This document shows positions 44,950-54,504 of a DNA stretch of 64,000 nucleotides, one piece after another. A program made the translations under genes and the position numbers. The DNA comes from Polytrichum commune (taxonomy: Eukaryota > Streptophyta > Polytrichopsida > Polytrichales > Polytrichaceae). The stretch is from assembly GCA_950295325.1 (NCBI GenBank), contig OX485805.1, positions 22,679,501 through 22,743,500 of the forward strand, read 5' to 3'. The stretch's first letter is position 1, and each line of letters starts with the position of its first letter. Under the pieces are notes generated by a model. The model had not been told where the DNA came from. It did not search any database and saw only the letters and a list, made by a program, of their open reading frames with translations.

Positions 44950-46110
44950 TGGAACTTTACTTTATGTGCATATTCAAATCCTTTACTGAAAAAACCCATT
45001 CACTTTCATTTTTTTAATAAAATAATTTATGGACATGGTACACCCCTCCTGCATGTGGTCAAAGTGCATTGACCACCAACCTTGAACTTCTTATTTGAAA
45101 ATTTGCATTTGCTCTAGTAAGTTGTTGCTTGGGAAACTCTTTTATTTATTTATTTATTTATTTTAGTTTCCCTGTGGGACATTCCAACCGACTTGTACCA
45201 ATTTATATTTGTTCCAAAGCATGACTACATAACTGATATTCAAGTAAAATTGAACCAAATCCAAGTCCATAATTATAACATGTTGAATTCTATCGTATGA
45301 TCCTCTGATAGAATATGTAGAGTTAATCATGATAATGTTAGAGCGATCTTTTATTATATTTTATTTCTTAACATTTAATTATGTATATTTAACATAAGAT
45401 AAATCTACATTCTCGAATCTTGGACTTATTGGTTGCTTTAATTTTATGTTTGTATTTACTTGATTATGAGTTACATGGTTTTGGTTATTCCAGCAAATGA
45501 TGACATGAATGTTTAGGGAATTACAACATGAAACATGTGTAATTTTTTTGACCTAAATCATTCCTTCGACCCCCATTTGGTCACTAGATCCCTCCACCCT
45601 TCCATTATTACAAAATATCATTGCAACAAATTAGGTTTCGTTACTGCAAATGCCATGTAACAAAACATTGCCCTTTGCACAAAACTTATTCTTATTACCA
45701 CGAGTAGGACAATCATATTGTTGTTGTTTTATCCACATGTACCATATTTATGTCTATTGTGTTCTTTGTGACCACTCTACATCATGCTATAATGAAGCTT
45801 GTGAGGAAATGACACTTGGAAAGACATTGGACAACTTGAAACAAGACATTGGGCAACACACAATTGAAATTCGGCACTCTTGACATCAAGTCTGGCATTT
45901 CAATCAAGACATAAGGCAACACAAAATTGATAGTTGGCACTTCTTACTTCAAGTTTGGCACTTCATACAAGAGTTCAACACAATTTTCAATAATTTTGGA
46001 ATCCCAAACATGAAGCTCAACATGAAAAATGTTCAAGAGCCTCAACACATGACAATTGAATTCAAAATTCAAAATATAGCATTGGAAGCACATGATAGTA
46101 TGACAAAAAA
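44950..46110. other. Intergenic, nothing recognised
   Basis: A (TTTA)n tract at about 45,141-45,166. Repeated TTGGCACTT-type blocks near 45,866-45,970. No gene recognised. Confidence 0.4.
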
Positions 46111-46116
46111 TAGAAA

Positions 46117-47398
46117 TCTTAGAGAGAGAGAGAAGAGAAGAGAGAAGAGAAGAGAGAAGAAACGATGATCATGCGATCAATGTGATTGGAATGCCCATTC
46201 GACCCACCCTTGGTATTATACCCTCAAGACATAATACCATGGTGCAGGACTACTAACCCCTCTCGGGGTGGGCACTATAATAACCAAACTAGTCAGGTGC
46301 CTATGGACACTTAGCAGTTGGGTATATTTCCTTAGCTTTCGCTGGAATTTATTCTTGTATTTTTCATCCTACTTATTAGTTCGCTAGTTGGTGTATATGG
46401 GAATCTAATAGTGGTTATGCGTCTGTTGGTAGTGGCTCGTTGTTTTCTATTCTCCTTTTGTGTAGGATTATGGACATAGCATATTGTATGGCAATAACGT
46501 TAATTTCCTCAAATGTGTGGTTGATGTTTACCTTAGGGATTTTAAATATTACTTCAATATTCTTCATAGAGGGGATGTGTGTGGATGCCCTAGCACCAAC
46601 CGTAATGACTATTAGTGGGTCTATCTTCCAGTCTCTATTGATTATGTTGTCTATTAATGGTTTATATTTTTCTATTTTCTTGGTTATAGTATCATCAGGT
46701 ATTACATCATTGCAGTATGTGAATTCTATGAACTGTATTGTGAGGTTCTCGTTTGGTTCTGCCGGTGGTGGGGATTGGTATGACAGTCCTTTCACACATA
46801 GGAGGTCGGGTTTGAATCTGGCATTGCAGTGACATCTTTGCTAGCGGCACATGTAGGGTAGTAGCCATGGGGGGATTGTGTTGTCTGGTGGGTTATTGTT
46901 ATATGTGTCTGCATTCATGAGAACAAAACATCTTGATTTTTTTGATGCCACTATTAGTTTTCTTAATTCCCACAATGCCTTATTATGTCTTCTGGTTCTG
47001 AGGGCATGTATGTGGTGTTGTTTGCACTTTAGGAGTACGTGTAGCCATGTGTCCGGGTCTAGGGAGTTACATATGGGGCATGTGATTGATGGGAAAGCTT
47101 CCCTACCGAAGAATAATTGTTTTCTGGCGTTCCCCATGTATTGGCCATGTCTTAGTTTTAGAAGGCATGTTTTTTGAGCATCCGTAATGTTTTTGTTTGT
47201 CCAAAATTTATTTGATAATTCATTATCTATTGTTTCATTGGCTATCCATTTATCTATGTTGGGGTATAGTGTAGGGATTAATTCTAGGTTTATATATTTA
47301 TCGTATTTAATGGAAATCTTACCTTCAATGTGTGTAAATGCATGAGTTTTGTGCACATGAAAGTAGGTCAGCCATCCCTCCTCGGTGCGACCATCCAT
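46117..47398 (-). mobile_element. 3' end of a non-LTR retrotransposon: Cys/His finger plus restriction-like endonuclease (5' truncated)
   Basis: A minus-strand frame from 47,398 to 46,415 stays open except for one TAG (46,841-46,843). It encodes a linker with LKLRHGQYMGN, a C-x2-C-x9-H-x4-C finger (CPICNSLDPDTWLHVLLKC), RRHNKALWEL, a second Cys/His cluster around the stop, then a PD...E-x-T endonuclease core (FKPDLLCVKG ... IEFTYCNDVIP ... KKIEKYKPL ... PLIVITVGARAS). This order is typical of elements with a restriction-like endonuclease (R2/R4/NeSL/Dualen type), not APE-type LINEs. The element seems 5' truncated near 47,400 and ends in a (TCTCT)-type tail near 46,117-46,160. It is the youngest of three copies here. 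Confidence 0.75.
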
Positions 47399-47399
47399 T

Positions 47400-47863
47400 T
47401 AGGAAGACAACAAGGGTTGTGGGGGATTCCGCTTCACAACAACAAAACAACAAAACAATAATGTTTGACTTGCCAAAACCCTAAAACATTGTCGAAACTC
47501 TCAGCAACCCAACATGCAAGACATAGGAAAAATCCAAGTGAAACCCATGCTCCATACTTGACAATACATTTGTGGGTATCACCCAATAACATTGGCAACC
47601 CGCCTCATAACACATACCCAACTTTATCCTATGGCATGCCCCCACCCCCAGATGATCCCAAGCACTTTGTACTATCTCCCACCTACATCAATTTTAATGT
47701 ATTTGTACTACCCACCACTTTATAATACCAATCCTTTGTTTTATAAGTTCTTGCTACATATTATGTAAGGCTCTAAGATCATTTTCCAATTTTTTTATAA
47801 ATATAGTGGATAGTTCCCTTGCTCTCACATAGTTTACAAGATATACACTAAATGCACTCCCCA

Positions 47864-47938
<75 letters not shown>

Positions 47939-49016
47939 CATATATATTAATGTGGACTAAGTAAGAACTCAACTTATGATTAGGTGGTTTGGGATTATTT
48001 TATTAACAAATACTTGGATGGCTGGACGTGCTTATTGTCACTAACACGCACTAACTCCCCCAAAACACTAAACATCGTGATTCAAGTAATTATGTTGAGA
48101 GAGATGCTTAAAACAGTCGGGGCTCAAAGTTACATGAATGATGTCTAAAATGGACAATTGTCACATCAAAATGTTCTTGATAAGCAAAGTAAGGTCAACA
48201 ACACTTCAAAATGTCATTCACATTTTTATTTTTATTTTTAAAACAAGTTGGTTTATGAAGCTTTGTACTGAGGATCGGTCATGCGTGAAAACTCCTAATT
48301 ATATATATATATATATATATAGTCCATTCTTCTTTGGCAATGCTGAAAGAATCCCATCCTCTAAGTGAGTAGTGTAACAGGTATTTATCAATAGTGTAGT
48401 TGTTATATAATTAGGACTATAATATATACTACTTGTGATAAGTTTGTAGGATAATCCATATTTATTTGGATTCTCATGATCCACTCAATCAGTTCTCAAG
48501 TGCTAAAGATTGCCCAAATTATCGTATTTGTTTGCACTAGTTGTTTCAATTATATTTTATAGTTTAGAGTCAAAAGATTAATTCATAAGCAAAAGAAGTA
48601 GTCATACGGTCGTATGTTTAGATTCAAGGTATAGGTTCCTATTACGTAATTTGAATGCATGTAAAGCGTTGCGGAGATAGTGGTATTACTTGAATATATC
48701 ATCCATGTCTTAGTTATACTAATTGCACGGTTGTTAAGGAGATAAATTTGCTCACAAATTTGCACATAGATGAGGATCTTAGGACATGTGTTTTCTTTTA
48801 TGTATTATGTTTGTACCATGTATGCTTGTATGTTTCAACATAGTTGTTTTGGTCCAAAAAAATGTGTAGTTTGCAAACCTGGATGGATATAGCTGATGAT
48901 GGTTTCCCTTGTGGGGTAAACAATTTTCAAGTTGAGTGATGTTCATTTTGCAAGGATAACCCAACACAAGTGGGACACAGTGCTCCCAAGATTCTCGGCA
49001 TTAGGTTTGCAAGATT
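47400..49016. other. Intergenic with microsatellites
   Basis: No gene recognised. It holds the (CT)n/(AT)n tract at 47,876-47,942 and (TA)n at 48,300-48,320. Confidence 0.4.
47876..47942. repeat. (CT)n followed by (AT)n microsatellite
   Basis: About 50 bp of CT dinucleotides running into ATATATATATACATATATAT. A simple repeat; the reverse strand gives a spurious Arg-Glu reading. Confidence 0.95.
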
Positions 49017-50515
49017 GTAATGTTGAGGGCCACTTCACACACGAGACTGAGAGCCCGTGACCGTTACACTTCAAGCACTCTTTGTCGCGCACCTCTCCAT
49101 GAGGAGTGCCCGAAACACCATGGGCACAAGGGGGACCCCGGAGTGACACCCGGGACTTGTGGCGCCATTGGTGAGAGGGCCCAAGTGATCCTAGTGTGGG
49201 TGAGGGCCCCGGGCGTTGGGAACGCCTCCCACCCACGGAGACTAGGAGGCACAAGGGTAAGGCCATGAGATATGCGTAGCTCATGGCGTGGTGATTCTAG
49301 AATGCTCAAGAACACCTCAATCGGAGGTGTGAGCTAGGAGTTATGGCCATTTGAGTGGGGCGCTGTCCCGGGACAGCGCCCTGGTACAGCAGTGCCTGGG
49401 AGTGATTCCCGGGACTGCCAAGGTTCAAACAGGCATAACTTCCTCACCACTTGCCCGAATGGGGCAAGTGAGGAGTCCATCGGCATCTACGTGAAGCGTA
49501 GATGAGGATGGAGTGGTTGGTTGTTATGATCAGACATCATATAAGGAAGTTATGATGGTCTGAAGCTGTGGGGGCTTCTAGGCCCAGCGGCTAAGGGAAA
49601 ATGTCCACTTGGCCCCAACTCTTGGTAGAGAGACAAGAGGTTGGTTGACGGTGGGGTAGGGGCCCCGCATAGAGTCCTAGAGGCTTATATGGGTGAGGTG
49701 GTGTGGCCTCACCCACCCGAGGCCGAACGGCACGGCCTCCATGGGCATTGGCCCATTGTGAGGCCATAGTTGCCTAGTATGGTTCGGGTTGTTGTAGTGT
49801 TGCTCCGGCAACACGATGATCAACATAGGATTGGACTTCCATGGATGGAAGTCCACATCAAAGAAATGGGTTACCGATTAAGGGGTGAGTCCCGAAAGCA
49901 AAGTAGGAGGGTTGGTTCCCCTTCTATGAACTATGTGGTCCGGGGTAAGAGGAGCTAACCATTAGCATGGCGGTATGCGAAGGGTTAGCGCTCGTAACCT
50001 TTGCTAGAAAGGAAAATTGGCAAGATTATTAAGGGACCTAGCAAGGGTTGCGACACTCTCATTGGTGGAAAAGGAGGAGCTAGTCCAAGTTCGCTTCACA
50101 CTACGCTCGAGGGACCAACAGAGTACGTGAATGCAAGATGGATGTAAAGTCTACATGGATTCCTACATGGCATCAAATGGATAATGTTTGATGGTCACTT
50201 TGATTTATTCATAAACTGCCTCTTGGAGGTAGGCCTAACACAAAACCGGGAGACCATGGCACATTGGACGCTCACAACCGTTGATTCATTTTATTTTATC
50301 ATGCGTGAGGACCCGAATGCATAGAAAATTCATTGAAATACCATTTGGTCGAGGGCCCGGTTCTGTACGACCTCACACTACACTTTGAGGGCCTGCGACC
50401 ACACTACATGAATTCGGAGGTGTGTTGGGACGGCCTTGGGACACTTTCTTTTAGGCTCTCACAATCTCATGGTCACGGCTCTTGGCTCGTGTGTGAAGTG
50501 GCCATGAGTAATGTT
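49017..50515. mobile_element. hAT-like TIR element with GC-rich cargo, 8-bp target duplication
   Basis: Element 49025-50507 (1,483 bp) is flanked by GTAATGTT at 49017-49024 and 50508-50515. Ends share GGCCACTTCACACACGAG as inverted repeats, followed by weaker homology to about 35 bp. The interior is GC-rich compared with the flanks, with a perfect 24-bp palindrome at 49,358-49,381 centred on CCCGGG. It includes a further internal pair of TTCGCTTCACACTACGCTC / CCTCACACTACACTTTGAGG-type ends (50,088 and 50,371). No transposase or known domain; the interior may be a nested insertion. Confidence 0.8.
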
Positions 50516-50524
50516 ATGTCTGTA

Positions 50525-50772
50525 AGTTTCTTCTTTCTCTAAATCGTTAGAGATGTTGGAAGCAAAGGTGAATAAGCAAAGGTGAGAAGATAAGATATTC
50601 CTGAGATAATTGACGTGCCTCTCAAACATAAAACGTGGGAGCCAAGAATATGGGAGGAGTAAATCTGTCGGTTGGAGTAAGGACTAACTGCAGACTCTCA
50701 CAGTTCTTACTCCCACAGTCTGTGGACATGACTTTCAACTAATTAGGTAGATAGTACGTTCCTGCACCTTCA
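50525..50772. other. Intergenic spacer
   Basis: A short imperfect inverted repeat (GGAGTAAGGACTAACTGCAGA / CTGTGGGAGTAAGAACTGTGA) around 50,674-50,722; otherwise nothing. Confidence 0.35.
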
Positions 50773-51256
50773 ACTACTACGCCGTTTAGGGTATTTAGTG
50801 CCATGCACACTATCTCCGATGGGCCTAAACTAGATGCCTAGAGGTCTCAAAGTGTCACATCTGTTGATGGTCAATACAATACCATTCGTCAACATGAGTA
50901 ACTTCTTAAAGTGGACAAGTATTTACATGGTGACATTTAGTATAGCATATGGGGGTGCTTGAGATGATAGTTTTGTGTTTTAATATGCAGGAGGAAGATA
51001 TTCGTTAGCATACAACTGTCAAGTGTCACTTGTGTATACTATAGTCAACTCGTAGACCACTGTGTAACACATGCATACACCTCACAACATTATTGAACAT
51101 ACTCATGTCAAGATCTTAGTGAGTGCACTTGAACGCCAAGTGTCATGAGGTGACACTAATTGTTGATCATTAGTGTAACCTAGCATACACCTCAAAATAG
51201 GGTAAGTGATGTTATCAAGCACGTGACACTAAATACCTTAAACGGTGCACTACTAC
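50773..51256. mobile_element. MITE with GTTTAGGGTATTTAGTG ends and 8-bp target duplication
   Basis: Element 50781-51248 (468 bp) is flanked by ACTACTAC at 50773-50780 and 51249-51256. Ends are inverted copies of CCGTTTAGGGTATTTAGTG. It resembles the CACTAAATA MITEs at its tips but has a different interior (GTCAAGTGTCACTTGTGTAT, GAACATACTCATGTCAAGATC). An inverted partial copy follows at 51,716-51,985. Confidence 0.8.
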
Positions 51257-51437
51257 CTCCAATCCATGAACAAGAAGATATTATAGTTTCCATTGAAATT
51301 GGTAAGTTGAAGGGTTGCAACTGCATTTGGAAAATGTTCAAGTGTAATGTAAGTGCCACTTCACACAGACACAATGTTCGAACATACACTTCATTCACGT
51401 CGGCCTCCTAACGGAGACCGAAGTTTCTCTTCTTCTT

Positions 51438-51707
51438 GCCACTTCACACACTTGCCAAGGGTGGTGACCATGTAATTGTGAAAACCCTGCACTCTCATCC
51501 AAAAGTTGTACCAATTGTAAAACTGACATGGTCTGCCATGTAGGAATCCATGTGAATTTTTCATCGGTGATAATTTCTTTGGGCCCTTAAAGGCCCACAC
51601 CTTCTAGTGTGAATTGAACTTGGACAATCTCGGCCTTTCCAACCAATGAGAGATCTTAGAATGCAATGGTCACAAGCCTTCAATCTCATATATGGAGTGG
51701 CCCTATA
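51438..51707. mobile_element. Partial TIR element of the GGCCACTTCACAC family
   Basis: Left end TGCCACTTCACACACTTGCC, right end (inverted) AGGGCCACTCCATATATGAG. Both continue with GGTGACCATG or GTGACCATTG, as in the element at 49,025. The ends are diverged and no target duplication was found. Confidence 0.5.
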
Positions 51708-51715
51708 ATACCATA

Positions 51716-51985
51716 AAAGGTGTAGTGCATCGTTTATGGTATTTAGTGTCACATGCATAACAATCTCATTTACCCTATTTTGAGGTGTAGGCTAGGTTAC
51801 AATAATGATCAACAACTTCATTTTTAGTGACATCTCATGACACTTGGTGTTCAAGTGCACTTACCAATATCTTGGCATGAGTATGTTCAACAATGCTATG
51901 AGGTGTATGCCTATGTTATATAATGGTCTACATGTTTGCTAAAGTGTACATAGCTGACACTTGGCATCATTATGCTCAAGAAAAT
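51716..51985. mobile_element. Inverted partial copy of the 50.8-kb MITE
   Basis: GTAGTGCATCGTTTATGGTA, CCCTATTTTGAGGTGTAGGC, GACACTTGGTGTTCAAGTGC and GAGTATGTTCAACAATG are the reverse complement of the right part of the element at 50,781-51,248. Left as a truncated copy. Confidence 0.7.
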
Positions 51986-52107
51986 CTTCCTTTGCATACT
52001 AGAATGCCCCAACTACAAGGAGACTCATATTAAGTTTGAATCTGCACTAAGTTGGGGCATCCCATGGCTATATTCTCAGGGCCCCCATGAAAGAACACAC
52101 ACTGCTT

Positions 52108-52790
52108 AAGAATGTTATGCATGGCAGTTGCATGAGGACAATGTTCAAGTGAAATGACGTAAGTCAAGTGGCCTCCACAAACAATGTACAAGTGATGATG
52201 CCCCATTTGAGATCCGGATATTGGTGGTCATGGTAGGGACTCTTGTCAGGGTTCGTTTCCATGCAGGCGGCTCGCTCGCCCACTCACCGGATTCTAGTGG
52301 GAATGTAGATTCCACATGGTCGCATCCACATCTACACTATAATGCTATGTATGTTAGTTGCATGAGAACAACGTTCAAGTGAAACGTAAGTCAAGCAACC
52401 TCCACAAACAATGTACAAGTGATGATGCCCCATTTGAGATCTGGATATTGGTGGTCGTGGTAGGGACTCTTGTTAGGTTTAGTTTCCATGTCGGTTGCTC
52501 ATTCGCCCACTCATCAAATAATGTTGAGAATGTAGATTCCACTTGGTTGCATCTACATTTCCACTATAATGTTACGCATGGCAATTGCATGAGAACAACG
52601 TTCAAGTGAAACGCAAGTCAAGTAGCCTCCACAAAGAATGTACGAGTGATGATGCCCCATTTGAGATCCGGATATTGGTGGGCGTGGTAGGAACTCTTGT
52701 TAGGGTTAGTTTCCATGTAGGCCGCTCACTTGCCCACTTACCAAATTCTGCTGAGAATTCCACCTAGTCGCATCTACATTTCCACTAGAA
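52108..52790. repeat. Tandem array 1: three ~228-bp units
   Basis: Units align at 52,131, 52,361 and 52,588 (GCATGAGAACAACGTTCAAG). Each contains GATGATGCCCCATTTGAGAT and a core that reads, in the opposite sense, the same as the core of array 2 (TTTCCATGTAGGCCGCT, CCCACTCACC). Periodicity 230 and 227 bp. Open frames across the units (for example 52358-52609) are a by-product of the repeat. Confidence 0.85.
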
Positions 52791-53610
52791 TCCGGTGAGC
52801 GGACAAGCGGCCTACATGGAACCTAACCCTTCCGACCTTGCATGCTGACCTGCTATATTATGTTGGGATTGTTTGCATTGAGTCATGGAGCAATACATTG
52901 TGACTAGCCCTAGGCTTCCGACTGCGAGCGAGTGAGTAGTTGATATTTCCATCCATGTGTTTGTCATTGCATCTACATTTCCACTAGAATCCGGTGAGTG
53001 GGCAAGCGGCCTACATGGACCCTAACCCTTCCGACCCTACTTGCTGACCTGCTATATTCCTCTTGGGATTGTTTGCATTGAGTGAGTCATGGAGCAATGC
53101 ACTGTGACTAACCCTAGGCTTCCGACTGCGAGCGAGCGAGTAGCTGATATTTCCATCCATGCATTTGTCATTGCATCTACATTTCCACTAGAATCCGGTG
53201 AGCAGGCAAGCGGCCTACATGGACCCTAACCCTTCCGACCCTACTTGCTGACCTGCTATATTCCTCTTGGGATTGTTTGCATTGAGTCATGGAACAATGC
53301 ACTGTGACTAGTTGTAGGCTTCCGACTAGCCGGCCGGCTGCGAGCGAGCGAGCGAGCAACTGATATTTCCATCCATGCGTTTGCCACTACATCTACATTT
53401 CCACTAGAATCCGGCGAGTGGGCAAGCGGCCTACAAGGAACCTAACCCTTCCAACCCTGCCTGCTTACGTGCTATATTCAGTTGGGATTGTTTGCATTGA
53501 GGGAGTCTGGAGCAATGCACTGTGACTTAGGCTTCCCACTGGCCGGCCGGCTGTGAGAAAGCGAGCGAGCGAGCAGCTGATATTTCCATTCATGCGTTTG
53601 CCATTGCATG
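52771..53610. repeat. Tandem array 2: four ~200-217-bp units, inverted core of array 1
   Basis: Units start CATCTACATTTCCACTAGAA at 52,771, 52,970, 53,174 and 53,390. Each has CCGGTGAGTGGGCAAGCGGC, CCTAACCCTTCCGACC, GACCTGCTATATT, TTGGGATTGTTTGCATTGAG, and a variable GAGCGAGCGAGC tract that grows to the right. The first ~57 bp of the unit are the reverse complement of the core of array 1. Confidence 0.88.
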
Positions 53611-53612
53611 CC

Positions 53613-54050
53613 ATAAATAACACGTCGACAACCCCCAAGCATGCCGCTGCCGAGGCCGATAATTTGCATGCTCCATGCATGCAGGGAGAGATAGTAAGTA
53701 AGTTAAGGTAAGGAAGAACGTAAACACCCGGACTCCAATGGGATTAATGAAGAGAGGGGATATTATATTGCTGCACCTCTGCGCAGGCACTGGTGGAGCT
53801 GGTTCATAACATGGCCCGTTACCCAGGCTGACGATCGTGATCATGACTACACTACTTGTTGTAGAGCCAGCCCCCGAGGCCCTGCGAACTTGAATTCTTA
53901 AGCCAGGTCAAACATCTCGAACTCATCTGGTGAGTTTGAATCTGTGCCCGGGAAGGTTTTGGGCATATATAGTCGGCAGAGCCCAACATTTTCTTTTTTA
54001 ATTGCACCCATACCCAGACCATGCCCATCAGCAGTGACCTATGCCCACCC
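53613..54050 (-). other. Unrecognised sequence right of the arrays
   Basis: Contains CATGCATGC-type motifs near 53,671-53,684 and an 84-codon minus-strand ORF (53590-53844) starting MITIVSLGNGPCYEP. I recognise no domain. Evidence for a gene is weak. Confidence 0.2.
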
Positions 54051-54275
54051 ATAGCATGACATGTGCGCACCCATGCCCACCCATGCTATTCAAATTGCGC
54101 CCATGTATTCAAAAAGTGTGTAATGTGTATTGTGTAATTGTGTAATGTGTCTTGTATGATTGTGTAATTGTGCCCCACCCATGCCCACCCATGCCCACCC
54201 ATGAACAATAATATTGCACCCATGCCCGCCCAAAACCCATGGGCATGGGTGGGCATGGGTATGGGCACCCAATGT
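54050..54275. repeat. CCCATGCCCA minisatellite in two orientations
   Basis: Runs of CACCCATGCCCACCCATG at 54,066-54,092 and 54,173-54,204 face TGGGCATGGGTGGGCATGGG at 54,239-54,260, with TGTGTAATTGTG repeats between (54,115-54,170). The inverted halves could form a hairpin. Confidence 0.75.
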
Positions 54276-54289
54276 AGGGCTCTGATAGT

Positions 54290-54500
54290 CGGTCAAGAGC
54301 CCAGTGATTTTAAATTCAGCCGGTTACATGTTGACATCTTTCGGTTTTGCTTCGTTCATTTGAGGTATATTCCATAGATTCCTCTTAAATGATCGGGAAT
54401 TTTCCGTAAGTTTCCAACTTCAACCGGTTATTTCTCAAACTCAACCGGTTCATCTGTAACTAACCGCCGGTTCTTTCCGGACATAGGTTTGAATTGGAAC
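54290..54500 (-). repeat. Dispersed AACCGGTT repeat, copy 4
   Basis: Well preserved: CAGCCGGTTACATGTTGACA, CCTCTTAAATGATCGGGAA, CTTCAACCGGTTATTTCTC, AACTCAACCGGTTCATCTG. Minus-strand orientation relative to copy 1. Confidence 0.65.
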
Positions 54501-54504
54501 AAAT

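Noticed and set aside
46440-47177. Plus-strand ORFs (130 and 99 codons) with hydrophobic segments
   Set aside because: Antisense shadows of the retrotransposon endonuclease and finger regions.
47754-47972. ORF with a long Arg-Glu run
   Set aside because: Product of the (CT)n microsatellite.
52358-52767. Repeated ORFs starting MHENNVQVKRKSS as a gene family
   Set aside because: They follow the tandem-array period and break at unit borders; no domain and no splice structure.
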